DNA from: Erythrobacter neustonensis
GTDB taxonomy: Bacteria > Pseudomonadota > Alphaproteobacteria > Sphingomonadales > Sphingomonadaceae
DNA length: 64,000 nt
Assembly: GCF_001663175.1 (NCBI RefSeq)
Contig: NZ_CP016033.1
Coordinates: forward strand, 2,232,001-2,296,000
Direction of reading: 5' to 3'
Part shown: positions 1 to 8,125 of the stretch, piece by piece
Layout: each line of letters begins with the position of its first letter
How positions within the stretch are numbered: position 1 is the first letter of the stretch
The notes under the pieces: model-generated
Databases searched by the model: none
What the model was told of the DNA's origin: nothing
The model's input: the letters and a program-made list of their open reading frames with translations, nothing else
Program-made: the position numbers and the translations under genes

Positions 1-521
1 CGCACCTGTTCGTCGGCGGAGGGATCGTTCATCATCGCCCGGCTGACGCGCAGGCAGTGGTTCAATAGCCGGGTGCGGAACCGGTCCGCCTGTTCGCGGC
101 TGTCGAGATAGAGGCAATGCTCTTTAACCCCCGGCACGCCGAAATCGTTCGACACCGACCCCAGTGCCAGCGCGAGAATATCGTAGCGGATCGTGTGGGA
201 TTCGATCAGCTCGCTGCCGTCCTCGTCCTTGACCGCGGCCAGCCGGATGGTCTTGGCCGCGCGGTCGACACCCTCGAAACTGCCCTGAAAGAAGCGATAA
301 CCCCAGCGGTAGCAATGCCCGCGATACCCGACCTCGTCGAGATTGGCGTCGAGCGATCCGGCCGCGACCTCGTGCAGCAAGGGCTTCCAGATATGGCTGA
401 GGTTCTTGTCGACGAGGATGATGTCGTGGCTCTTGCGGCCATATTTGGCGCCCAGCCGGCGCACGAGTTCAAGCCCGCCTGCGCCTCCGCCAACAACGAC
501 AATCTGGGTCTTGCGGTCCAT
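1..521 (-). CDS. NAD(P)/FAD-dependent oxidoreductase, type II NADH dehydrogenase-like (partial, C-terminus off window)
   Basis: The first 173 residues of a flavoprotein are visible, starting with ATG at 521 and running off the left edge. The N-terminus (MDRKTQIVVVGGGAGGLELV) is a Rossmann FAD-binding fold with GxGxxG at about residues 11-16. A DKN acidic turn that would hold the FAD ribose follows, then an HIWKPLLHEVAAG stretch typical of NDH-2 enzymes. NDH-2 oxidises NADH and reduces quinone at the inner membrane without pumping protons. The quinone-site C-terminal half is not visible, so a related ferredoxin or sulfide:quinone reductase cannot be fully excluded. Confidence 0.8.
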   Translation of the reverse strand, partial: MDRKTQIVVVGGGAGGLELVRRLGAKYGRKSHDIILVDKNLSHIWKPLLHEVAAGSLDANLDEVGYRGHCYRWGYRFFQGSFEGVDRAAKTIRLAAVKDEDGSELIESHTIRYDILALALGSVSNDFGVPGVKEHCLYLDSREQADRFRTRLLNHCLRVSRAMMNDPSADEQV

Positions 522-659
522 TCAGCCCCCCTTGGCACAGCCGTGCAACGCAATCCCGCCGCAGCAATAGCGGGTCTGCACGGCAAAATCGCGTCAAATC
601 ATGCGGCTTGTCTGCCGGGCATGATGTTTCCCGGGGGAGGAAAGGGCTTGCATAGCGAA

Positions 660-690
660 GCGGGCGGAAAGGTCCAACCTTCCCGCCCGC
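660..690. terminator. GC-rich hairpin between NDH-2 and accC
   Basis: GCGGGCGG at 660-667 pairs with the complementary CCGCCCGC at 683-690, and an AAGG/CCTT extension continues past one mismatch. The loop is short. There is no clean T-run on either strand, so terminator function for the upstream accBC transcript (minus strand) is inferred from position. Confidence 0.35.
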
Positions 691-710
691 ATGGCATGTC
701 GATTTGTGTT

Positions 711-733
711 GCGGTGCAGCAAAATTGCACCGC
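711..733 (-). terminator. Hairpin 13 nt beyond the accC stop codon
   Basis: A perfect 8-bp inverted repeat (GCGGTGCA at 711-718, TGCACCGC at 726-733) has a 7-nt loop that reads ATTTTGC on the minus strand. It lies just downstream of accC and is the likelier 3' end of the accBC message. It lacks a U-tract, so it may only protect the 3' end. Confidence 0.4.
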
Positions 734-746
734 TGAATTATGGCTG

Positions 747-2096
747 TCAGACTTCGCGCTTTTCCAGCCAGTCCTCGAGCCACTTGATCGAATAATCGCC
801 GTTGAGCACGTCGTCCTGCCGCAGCAGTTCCTGGTGCAGCGGGATGTTGGTCTTCACCCCTTCAACCACCATCTCTTCAAGCGCGCGGCGCAGGCGCATG
901 ATGCAGCCTTCGCGGGTGCGGCCATAGACGATCAGCTTGGCGATCATGCTGTCGTAATAGGGCGGGATCCGGTATCCGGCGTAGAGTCCCGAATCCACGC
1001 GCACATGCATGCCGCCAGCCGCGTGGAAATAGGTCACGAGACCGGGCGAGGGGGCAAAGTTGAACGCATCCTCGGCGTTGATCCGGCACTCGATCGCGTG
1101 GCCTTTGAACTCGATATCCTCTTGCGTGACCGACAGCGGCCGGCCCTCGGCGATGCGGATCTGTTCGCGCACCAGATCGAGACCCGTGATCGCTTCGGTC
1201 ACGGGGTGTTCGACCTGCAGGCGGGTGTTCATTTCGATGAAATAGAACTCGCCGTTTTCCCACAGGAATTCGATCGTGCCTGCGCCGCGATAACCCATGT
1301 CGCGCATTGCCTTGGCGCAAACCTCGCCCATGCGCATGCGTTCTTCGTGGCTGATGACGGGGGAGGGGGCTTCTTCGAGCACCTTCTGGTGCCGGCGCTG
1401 AAGCGAGCAGTCGCGCTCTCCCAGATGGATCGCGTTGCCATTGCCATCGCCGAACACCTGGAATTCGATGTGGCGCGGGTTGCCGAGGTATTTCTCGATA
1501 TAGACCGTGGCATCGCCGAACGCGGCCTTGGCTTCGCTGCCCGCCTGCTGGATCAGCGTTTCGAGCTGGTCGGGGCTGTTGCACACCTTCATGCCGCGCC
1601 CGCCGCCGCCGCTCGCCGCCTTGATGATGACGGGATAGCCCGCCGCCTCGGCGATCGCCTTGGCCTCGGTGATGTCCGATACCGCGCCGTCCGAGCCCGG
1701 CACCAGCGGCAGGCCCAGTGCGCCCGCGGTCCGCTTGGCCTCGATCTTGTCGCCCATCGTGCGGATATGCTCGGGCTTGGGCCCGATCCAGATGATGTCG
1801 TGCGCCTCGACGATATCGGCGAACTTGGCATTCTCGGACAGGAAACCATAGCCGGGGTGGATCGCATCGCACTGCGCGATCTCGGCCGCCGAGATGATGT
1901 TGGCGATGTTGAGATAGCTCTCGGCCGCAGGTGCCGGGCCGATGCAGACCGCGTGGTCGGCAAGACGCACGTGCATCGCGTCGGCATCGGCGGTGGAATG
2001 CACCGCGACGGTTTCGATACCCATTTCATGTGCGGCGCGGTGGATGCGCAAGGCGATCTCGCCCCGGTTGGCGATCAGGATGCGTTTAATGCCCAT
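747..2096 (-). CDS. accC: Acetyl-CoA carboxylase, biotin carboxylase subunit
   Basis: This subunit carboxylates the biotin carried on AccB, using ATP and bicarbonate, in the first committed step of fatty acid synthesis. At 449 residues it has the normal family length. The N-terminal biotin-carboxylase fold starts [15 protein letters not shown]. The ATP-grasp glycine loop GGGGRGMKV is at 163-171 and the catalytic [11 protein letters not shown] at 288-298. It starts 4 nt after the accB stop, so the two are co-transcribed and probably translationally coupled. Nothing is unusual, and two hairpins follow the stop. Confidence 0.97.
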   Translation of the reverse strand: MGIKRILIANRGEIALRIHRAAHEMGIETVAVHSTADADAMHVRLADHAVCIGPAPAAESYLNIANIISAAEIAQCDAIHPGYGFLSENAKFADIVEAHDIIWIGPKPEHIRTMGDKIEAKRTAGALGLPLVPGSDGAVSDITEAKAIAEAAGYPVIIKAASGGGGRGMKVCNSPDQLETLIQQAGSEAKAAFGDATVYIEKYLGNPRHIEFQVFGDGNGNAIHLGERDCSLQRRHQKVLEEAPSPVISHEERMRMGEVCAKAMRDMGYRGAGTIEFLWENGEFYFIEMNTRLQVEHPVTEAITGLDLVREQIRIAEGRPLSVTQEDIEFKGHAIECRINAEDAFNFAPSPGLVTYFHAAGGMHVRVDSGLYAGYRIPPYYDSMIAKLIVYGRTREGCIMRLRRALEEMVVEGVKTNIPLHQELLRQDDVLNGDYSIKWLEDWLEKREV

Positions 2097-2100
2097 GAGC

Positions 2101-2616
2101 TTACGAGATCACCACCAGAGGCTGGTCGAATTCGACCGGCTGCGCGCTCTCGATCAGGATCGCGGTGACGGTGCCGGCGCGCGGTGCGGTGATCGGGTTC
2201 ATCACCTTCATCGCTTCGACGATCAGCAGCGTGTCGCCTTCCTTGACCGCCTGGCCCACCGAAATGAACGGCGCTGCGCCCGGTTCGGGGGTGAGATAGC
2301 AGGTGCCGACCATCGGCGATTTGACCGCATTGGTCATGTCGGGGCCAGCGGGTGCGGCAGGCTCTGCCGGAGCGGGAGCGGCGGCAGCCGGCGCTGCTGC
2401 GGCGGCAGGAGCGGGCGCTGCGGCATAGACCGGCGCGGCAGCGGCGACAGCGCCGCGCGACACACGGATCTTGCGATCATCGTCCTCGACCTCGATTTCG
2501 GTGAGGCCGGTTTCGTTGAGCAGTTCTGCGAGCTCGCGCACCAGTGCGGTGTCGATGTTCATGCCCCCCGACTTGCGCGTTGCCGAGTGCTTGTCCTGTC
2601 CCTCGTCGTTCGACAT
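2101..2616 (-). CDS. accB: Acetyl-CoA carboxylase, biotin carboxyl carrier protein
   Basis: This protein carries biotin between the carboxylase and carboxyltransferase halves of acetyl-CoA carboxylase. It has 171 residues: an N-terminal helical region ([15 protein letters not shown] from residue 19), an Ala/Pro-rich swinging linker at about 57-91, and a C-terminal biotinyl domain with the biotinylated Lys137 in EAMKVMN. The start at 2616 gives an 18-residue polar extension. The internal Met at residue 19 (2562) is an alternative start. It is followed at once by accC and preceded by aroQ on the same strand, a common aroQ-accB-accC order. Confidence 0.95.
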   Translation of the reverse strand: MSNDEGQDKHSATRKSGGMNIDTALVRELAELLNETGLTEIEVEDDDRKIRVSRGAVAAAAPVYAAAPAPAAAAAPAAAAPAPAEPAAPAGPDMTNAVKSPMVGTCYLTPEPGAAPFISVGQAVKEGDTLLIVEAMKVMNPITAPRAGTVTAILIESAQPVEFDQPLVVIS

Positions 2617-2722
2617 GAAGATCCCTTATCCTTTGGTTCGCCCGAATATCGCGCGGGACTATTGCCACCAATTGCGGCTGGCAAGTGGCAAGGGATCGAA
2701 AATGTGAAAGTCTGGTGACGGA

Positions 2723-3163
2723 TCAGACCGCGCCGGACGCTACGGCTTCGAGCGCGATGCGGTATGAATCCGCGCCATGCCCCTCGACTGTCATCGCCGC
2801 CGCCATGCCGACATAGGATGTGTGCCGGAAGCTTTCGCGGGTTTTGGGATCGGACAGATGCACCTCGATCACCGGTGTGCGGATCGCCTTTATCGCATCG
2901 AGCAGCGCGATCGAGGTGTGGGTATAGGCGGCCGCATTGAGCAGCACTGCGCGCGCGCCTTCGGCTTGTGCCTCGTGCAGCCAATCGACCAGCATCCCTT
3001 CGTGATTGGTCTGGCGCATCTCGATTTCGAGACCCAGATCGCGCGCGCGGTCTTCGAGCATCCCGGCGATATCATCGAGCGTGGTGGTGCCGTAAATCTC
3101 CGGCTCACGCGTGCCGAGAAGATTGAGGTTGGGGCCGTTGAGGACATATACGAGGTTGGTCAT
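2723..3163 (-). CDS. aroQ: Type II 3-dehydroquinate dehydratase
   Basis: This enzyme converts 3-dehydroquinate to 3-dehydroshikimate in the shikimate pathway. It has 146 residues, the usual size of the dodecameric type II enzyme. The signature LNGPNLNLLGTREPEIYG spans residues 8-25 with catalytic Arg19 and Tyr24. Asn76 and His102 (VIEVHLSDP) complete the site. It lies 106 nt upstream of accB and 39 nt downstream of the holin gene on the same strand, so it may share a transcript with either. Confidence 0.96.
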   Translation of the reverse strand: MTNLVYVLNGPNLNLLGTREPEIYGTTTLDDIAGMLEDRARDLGLEIEMRQTNHEGMLVDWLHEAQAEGARAVLLNAAAYTHTSIALLDAIKAIRTPVIEVHLSDPKTRESFRHTSYVGMAAAMTVEGHGADSYRIALEAVASGAV

Positions 3164-3202
3164 GGCCCCGCCGTTAGCGCGCGGCGCGCGAATGCAAAAG
3201 CG

Positions 3203-3616
3203 CTACCTGTCGGTGCCCTTGGCCTTCCCCCACTGGCGCGCGGCGGTGTAGCCGAGGTAGCCGGTGCCGAAGAGCGCATAGAGCGGTTCGGGCAGGCCGG
3301 CGAGATAGGCGTTCATGCCCGCCGCGATATCCTGCGCGGCGGCGGGGCTGAAGGCGGAGAGCACCCCCATTGGCAGTGCGGCGAGCAGCAGTATATACAT
3401 CACATACAAAAAGCTGGGCCGTGCGCGGCTGGTCCAAGGGTCGGCGGAATTGGCTTCCGCGACGATCGCCTTCAATTGCGTCTCGATCATCTGCATGTCC
3501 TGCGTGCCCTGCAGCGCGATCAGTTCAAGCTCGGCACGCGCCTGCGCTTCCTTGTCGGGGATGATCTTATCGATGATCGAGGCGATGGGGCCGATGAGAA
3601 TGTCGACGAGGGCCAT
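3203..3616 (-). CDS. Holin family protein of the gene-transfer-agent release type (3-TM holin)
   Basis: This 137-residue protein resembles the family known as 'holin of 3TMs, for gene-transfer release'. It has a short hydrophobic/amphipathic N-terminus (residues 4-19), a charged helical region (21-55), and a WTSRARP motif at about 61-67. A strong membrane segment follows at about 69-89 and a second at about 105-125. GTA holins let endolysin cross the inner membrane so that GTA particles are released by lysis. No endolysin, capsid, tail or terminase gene lies nearby. The neighbours are CoA lyase and aroQ, so it is an orphan here. The family call is from memory of the motif and topology. Confidence 0.7.
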   Translation of the reverse strand: MALVDILIGPIASIIDKIIPDKEAQARAELELIALQGTQDMQMIETQLKAIVAEANSADPWTSRARPSFLYVMYILLLAALPMGVLSAFSPAAAQDIAAGMNAYLAGLPEPLYALFGTGYLGYTAARQWGKAKGTDR

Positions 3617-3664
3617 GATGCGCGCGCTCCTGTTTGGTGAGTCGCGCCATCAAATGACCAAATA

Positions 3665-3690
3665 GGTTAGAGTAGAAAAATCATTTAACC
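3665..3690. promoter_or_regulatory. Interrupted palindrome upstream of the holin gene
   Basis: GGTTA at 3665-3669 and TAACC at 3686-3690 form 5-bp arms around a 16-nt AT-rich spacer, unusual in this GC-rich DNA. It sits about 50 nt upstream of the holin ATG and directly after the CoA-lyase stop. TTAACC-like half sites recall CtrA boxes, but the canonical TTAA-N7-TTAA spacing is absent. Function is inferred only from place and composition. Confidence 0.3.
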
Positions 3691-3692
3691 GA

Positions 3693-4592
3693 TTACCTCT
3701 CTGCGTCGGCAAGCAGGCGCTGTGCCAGCACCAGATGCGGGCGGTCGAGCATGGCGCCGTCCAGCGCGACCACGCCCGCGCCGGGATGATCGGCAAAGGC
3801 CTGCACCACCGCGCGCGCGTGGGCGAGTTCCTCGGCGCTGGCGGTGAACGCGGCATTGATCGGATCGACCTGCGCCGGGTGGATCGCCAGCATTCCGGCA
3901 AACCCCTGCGCCCGCACCCGCCGCGCGCGCGCTCCCAGCGCGTCGAGATCGCGAAACTCGGGTTGCACGGTTTCGATCGGGGCAACCCCTGCCGCGGCGG
4001 CCCCGATCAGGCACAGGCTGCGCGCCATTTCGTAGGTGTGTGCATATTCTCCGTCGGGGCCGCGCTGTTCGCGTGCGCCCAATGCCGAGGACAGGTCTTC
4101 GGCCCCCCAGCTCATCGCCACCAGCCGCTCGCGCCCCGGATAGTCGCCGGCATAATCGCCGGTCTTGAACATCGCCGCCGCAGTCTCGGTGACCAGCGCG
4201 GCAATCAGGGTGCGCCCCTGCACGATCCCGTTCGCCGCTTCCAGCGCGGTGAGATAGTGGTGCAGCCGCGTCACATCGGCTGCGCCTTCGGCCTTGGGCA
4301 GGAACACGCCGCCGGGCTGCGCGGGCATCACCGCGACCAGATCGGCGATGCAGTCCGCGGTCGAAACCGGATTGATCCGCACCCACAACCGCGCGCGGTT
4401 GTCCGACGCTTTGATCGTCTCGGCCACCAGCGCACGCGCGGCGGGCTTGTTTTCCAGAGCAACCGAATCTTCGAGGTCCAGCAGCGCGATATCTGCGGCG
4501 CCGGCGATTGCCTTGCCCATCTTCTTTTCGCTGTCGCCTGGCGCAAACAGCCATGAACGCATCTTGGGCAGGGCGGGCGCGGTGGGCAGCAT
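3693..4592 (-). CDS. HpcH/HpaI (CitE-like) CoA-ester lyase
   Basis: This is a TIM-barrel lyase of the citrate lyase beta / malyl-CoA lyase family with 299 residues. The barrel entry SWLFAPGDSEKKM (13-25), the LDLEDSV strand (38-44), the CoA/substrate arginine in VRINPV (Arg72), Glu136 and the GAEDLSSALGA metal/substrate loop (163 on) are all present. Family members cleave malyl-, citramalyl- or methylmalyl-type CoA esters, and the exact substrate cannot be read from sequence. It is transcribed away from the IorAB-like genes, with a 166-nt divergent gap, and toward the holin gene 76 nt away. Confidence 0.88.
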   Translation of the reverse strand: MLPTAPALPKMRSWLFAPGDSEKKMGKAIAGAADIALLDLEDSVALENKPAARALVAETIKASDNRARLWVRINPVSTADCIADLVAVMPAQPGGVFLPKAEGAADVTRLHHYLTALEAANGIVQGRTLIAALVTETAAAMFKTGDYAGDYPGRERLVAMSWGAEDLSSALGAREQRGPDGEYAHTYEMARSLCLIGAAAAGVAPIETVQPEFRDLDALGARARRVRAQGFAGMLAIHPAQVDPINAAFTASAEELAHARAVVQAFADHPGAGVVALDGAMLDRPHLVLAQRLLADAER

Positions 4593-4758
4593 GGTCTGGC
4601 AATCCTCTTGTCGTGCCCTTGGCGCTTACGGACGGCGCGGGCTTGCTGCAAGGGTGTGAGCGGCGGAGTCGGCGCCTACCTTCTTTTGCGTTTGGCGCGG
4701 CGGCAATCCGGTTGCTACAAGAGACGCAAATTTTGCGATCCTTGGGGGAGCGACGTCT

Positions 4759-5253
4759 GTGGCCATAGCATTTTCCGTCAACGGCAAGCCGGTCAGCGTC
4801 GCGGTCGACGACGATACGCCGCTGCTCTGGGTGCTGCGTGACGAGCTCAAGCTGACCGGCACCAAGTTCGGCTGCGGCATCGCCGCGTGCGGAGCGTGCT
4901 CCGTGCATATCGATGGGGCGATCGGCCGGTCGTGCAGCATTCCGGTGAGCGAGCTTGCAGGCAAGGCGGTGACCACGATCGAAGGGTTGAAGGGCACCGA
5001 CGGCACGCTGCACAAGGTGCAGGCGGCTTGGATCGACGCGCAGGTGCCGCAATGCGGATACTGCCAGTCGGGCCAGATCATGGCGGCCGCCGCTTTGATC
5101 GAGGCTGTGGGCACGCCGACCGATGCGCAGATCGACGAGGCGATGACCAATATCTGCCGCTGCGGCACCTATCCGCGCATTCGCCAGGCGATCCTCGCGG
5201 CCACCGGCGCGGCAGCCGCAGCGCCCGGTGCGGCCCGGACGGGAGAGGCATAA
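4759..5253 (+). CDS. (2Fe-2S)-binding subunit of an isoquinoline 1-oxidoreductase-type molybdenum hydroxylase
   Basis: This electron-transfer subunit passes electrons from the molybdenum centre out of the enzyme. It has 164 residues with a plant-ferredoxin domain (Cys39, 44, 47, 59) followed by a four-helix [2Fe-2S] domain (QCGYC at 98-102, CRC at 133-135). The start is GTG at 4759, eight nt after a GGGGGAG ribosome site; no in-frame ATG fits. Its stop overlaps the start of the large subunit (TAATG). The true substrate is unknown; aldehydes or N-heterocycles are typical of the family. Confidence 0.92.
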   Translation: MAIAFSVNGKPVSVAVDDDTPLLWVLRDELKLTGTKFGCGIAACGACSVHIDGAIGRSCSIPVSELAGKAVTTIEGLKGTDGTLHKVQAAWIDAQVPQCGYCQSGQIMAAAALIEAVGTPTDAQIDEAMTNICRCGTYPRIRQAILAATGAAAAAPGAARTGEA

Positions 5254-7517
5254 TGGCCGACAATCCGACCCCGCATCTCGACTATCCCGAGGCAGAGAGC
5301 GCTGCGCCCGCACCAAAGCGCAAGGGGATCAAGCGCCGCATCTTCCTGGCCGGTTCGGCGCTGGTGGTGGGCGGCGGGATCTTCGGCGTGTGGTGGTCGG
5401 GCAATTCGGCCAGCGCGCGGGCGCGGGCGCTGACCGTGGGCAAGGGCGAGCATGGTTTTGCCACCTTCCTCAAGATCGCCGAGGATGACACCGTCACGGT
5501 CTATTCGCCGCACATCGATTTCGGACAGGGCTCGCACACCGCGCTTGGCCAGATGCTCGCGGACGAGCTTGACGCCGACTGGGAAAAGGTGCGGATCGAA
5601 CAGGCCCCGGCCGATCCGGCTTTCGCCAATGATGCGCTGGCCAAGGGCTTCCTGCCGACGATGACGGGAGAGGCCGTGGCCGGGCTGTTGCCCGACGCAG
5701 TGATCGGGATGATGGCGCGTTCGATGCCGCTCCAGATTACGGGCGGATCCTCCGCGGTGCGCTTTACCGGGGAGGTCGGGATGCGGCGCACGGGCGCAGC
5801 GGTGCGTGCGGCGCTGGTGGCCGAGGCCGCCGAACGGCTGGGCGTTCCCGAAGCCGAACTGACCACCGCGAACAGCCGCGTCACGCACGCCGCCTCGGGC
5901 CGCGCGCTGCGCTATGGCGAGTTGGCGGCGGGCGCAGCCGAGCGGTCGCTCAGCGGTGATCCGCCGCTCAAGACGCGTGATCAATGGACGCTGATCGGCA
6001 CGGACGTGCCCCGCCGCGATATTCCCGCCAAGGTCGATGGCAGCGCGGTTTACGGGATCGACTTCACGCTCCCCGACATGCGGATTGCCGCGATTGCTGC
6101 CGCTCCGGTGCGCGGCGGCACGCTGCAATCGGTCGATGCCGCGCCCGCGCTGGCGGTCAGGGGGGTGGAAAAGGTCGTCACGCTCGACGATGCGGTGATC
6201 GTGGTTGCCAACGGCTATTGGCCCGCGACCAAGGGGCTGGCGGCGCTGTCCCCGCAATTCACCGATGGCGGGCATGCCAGCGTCTCCACCGCAGCGATCT
6301 ACGGCGCGCAGGCCAAACTGATGGATGGCGGCAAGGCCGACAACGCGGCGGGTGACGGCGATGTCGAGGCGGCGTTCGGCGCTGCGGGCGCGAAGCTGGT
6401 CGAGGCGGAATACCGCGTGCCGTTCCTGCACCATGCGATGATGGAGCCCTTCGCGCTCACCGGCCATTTCAAGGATGGCACGCTGCACATGTGGGGAGGA
6501 TTGCAGGACCCGCTCAGCACCCGCGTACGCGCCGCCAAGGCCGCCGGGCTGGAGGTGGGCAACGTCGTCTTCCACCCGATGATCATGGGGGGCGGCTTTG
6601 GCCGGCGCTTCCCCGATGTGACCGAAATCATCGATCAGGTCGCGTTGCTGGCAAAACAGGTGCCATACCCGGTCAAGCTGATCTGGAGCCGCGAGCAGGA
6701 AGTCACCCACGGCACCTATCGCCCGCAATCCTCGGCGCGGATGAAGGCGGTGCTGGACGATGGCCGCATCACCGCCCTGCGCATGGATTACGCGCAAAGC
6801 GGCAATGCCGAGGGCGAGGTCCCCTTCATCTACGCCATCCCGGCCACTTCGCGGCGGCATTTCGCCTATCAGTCGAACCAGGTCGACGGGCCGTGGCGAT
6901 CGGTCAATGCGACGCAGATCGGATTCTACACCGAAAGCTTCATGGACGAGCTCGCCCAGGCAGCGGGCGAGGACCCCTACCAGTTCCGGCGCAGGCATCT
7001 GGCACCTGGCTCGCGGCATCTCAGGGTGCTGGACGAAGTCGCCAGGCGCGCCGGCTGGAACACGCCGCTGCCCGAAGGCGTGGGCCGCGGCATCGCGATC
7101 GTCGAAAGCTTCGATACGATCGTGGCCGAGGTGGTCGAAGCGACCCTCAAGGACGACGGCACCCCCAGGGTGGTCCGCGCCTTTGCGGTGGTCGATTGCG
7201 GCACGACGATCAATCCGCGCAACGCCGAAGCGCAGATTTCGGGCGGTCTGATCATGGGGCTGTCCTCCGCATTGGGCGAAGCGATCACGCTCGACAAGGG
7301 TGCGGTGGTGCAGAGCAACTTTGCCGATTACCCGATTCTCAAGCTTGCCGATGCCCCGCCGCAGGTCGATGTCCACTTCATCGAAAGCGGAGCGAAGACC
7401 GGCGGGATCGGCGAGCCGGGCCTGCCGCCCGCCAGCCCCGCGCTCGCTAACGCATTGGCCGCGCTGACGGGCAAGCGGGTGCGCAACCTGCCAGTGCTGA
7501 CGCAGGCCAGCGCTTGA
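5253..7517 (+). CDS. Molybdopterin-binding subunit of a xanthine dehydrogenase-family enzyme, IorB type, Tat-exported
   Basis: This is the catalytic large subunit of 754 residues. The N-terminus carries a twin-arginine-type signal (KRRIFLAGSALVVGG, about residues 28-42) and a hydrophobic segment, implying periplasmic placement as for IorB-type enzymes. Downstream are GGGFGRRF, typical of the molybdopterin dinucleotide site, and the C-terminal GGIGEPGLPP loop, which should hold the base-catalyst Glu. The start ATG at 5253 overlaps the small-subunit stop by one base, so the two subunits are coupled. The mocA-like gene begins inside its stop codon. Confidence 0.92.
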   Translation: MADNPTPHLDYPEAESAAPAPKRKGIKRRIFLAGSALVVGGGIFGVWWSGNSASARARALTVGKGEHGFATFLKIAEDDTVTVYSPHIDFGQGSHTALGQMLADELDADWEKVRIEQAPADPAFANDALAKGFLPTMTGEAVAGLLPDAVIGMMARSMPLQITGGSSAVRFTGEVGMRRTGAAVRAALVAEAAERLGVPEAELTTANSRVTHAASGRALRYGELAAGAAERSLSGDPPLKTRDQWTLIGTDVPRRDIPAKVDGSAVYGIDFTLPDMRIAAIAAAPVRGGTLQSVDAAPALAVRGVEKVVTLDDAVIVVANGYWPATKGLAALSPQFTDGGHASVSTAAIYGAQAKLMDGGKADNAAGDGDVEAAFGAAGAKLVEAEYRVPFLHHAMMEPFALTGHFKDGTLHMWGGLQDPLSTRVRAAKAAGLEVGNVVFHPMIMGGGFGRRFPDVTEIIDQVALLAKQVPYPVKLIWSREQEVTHGTYRPQSSARMKAVLDDGRITALRMDYAQSGNAEGEVPFIYAIPATSRRHFAYQSNQVDGPWRSVNATQIGFYTESFMDELAQAAGEDPYQFRRRHLAPGSRHLRVLDEVARRAGWNTPLPEGVGRGIAIVESFDTIVAEVVEATLKDDGTPRVVRAFAVVDCGTTINPRNAEAQISGGLIMGLSSALGEAITLDKGAVVQSNFADYPILKLADAPPQVDVHFIESGAKTGGIGEPGLPPASPALANALAALTGKRVRNLPVLTQASA

Positions 7518-8125
7518 CCGGCGGCGCACCGCTCGACGGCTGGGCCGCGCTGGTGCTCGCCGGCGGAGCGGGGCGGCGCTTTGGCGGGGGCAAGCTTTCT
7601 GCCGATCTTGCCGGCGTGCCGGTGATCCGCCGCGTGACGGATCGCGCCCGCAGCGCAGGCTTTGCCGATGTGGTGGTGGTGACCGGCGCCGACGAGGCTG
7701 CGGTGCGCGCGGCGCTCGAAGGTGCGGCATGCCGGATCATCGCGGCAGCGGACTGGGCCGAAGGCATGGCAGCCACCTTGCGGATGGGAATCGCCGCGCT
7801 CGCGCCCGGCATGCAGGGCGTGTGCGTATTTCTGGGCGACATGCCGTCGGTGCCCGAAGGTATTTGCACGAACCTTGCCCAAGCCGCGCTCGACAACGGC
7901 TATGCCGCGCGCCCGCGCCATGACGGCAAGCCCGGGCATCCGGTCGCTTTCACCCGCGCAGCCTTTGCCGATTTGCAGGCGCTGACAGGCGACGAAGGCG
8001 CCGCCGCATTGTTCAGGGCGCACCCCGAACGGGTGGACTATTGTGATACCGATGATGCGGGCGTGCTGCTCGATATCGATACGCCGGATGATCTGGCGCG
8101 AATCGCGGCAGCCTGCGCGGCCTGA
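7514..8125 (+). CDS. mocA: MobA-like nucleotidyltransferase, probable molybdenum cofactor cytidylyltransferase
   Basis: This enzyme likely attaches CMP to molybdopterin to make the MCD cofactor used by xanthine dehydrogenase-family enzymes. It has 203 residues. The NTP-binding loop LVLAGGAGRRFGGGK (about 13-27) and a metal-binding GDMPSV (about 114) are present. The start is TTG at 7514, overlapping the large-subunit TGA stop, so it belongs to the same operon. Its last 88 nt run antisense to the xdhC-like gene. A MobA (GMP) activity is possible but less likely given the neighbours. Confidence 0.85.
   Translation: MTGGAPLDGWAALVLAGGAGRRFGGGKLSADLAGVPVIRRVTDRARSAGFADVVVVTGADEAAVRAALEGAACRIIAAADWAEGMAATLRMGIAALAPGMQGVCVFLGDMPSVPEGICTNLAQAALDNGYAARPRHDGKPGHPVAFTRAAFADLQALTGDEGAAALFRAHPERVDYCDTDDAGVLLDIDTPDDLARIAAACAA

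Noticed and set aside
117..2168. Long plus-strand open frame (683 codons) over accC and accB
   Set aside because: It is the antisense shadow of two certain genes in GC-rich DNA and shows no family motif.
5169..7730. Very long minus-strand frame over the molybdenum-hydroxylase large subunit
   Set aside because: The composition is Arg/Gly/His-rich as expected for antisense reading; the plus-strand gene has clear motifs.
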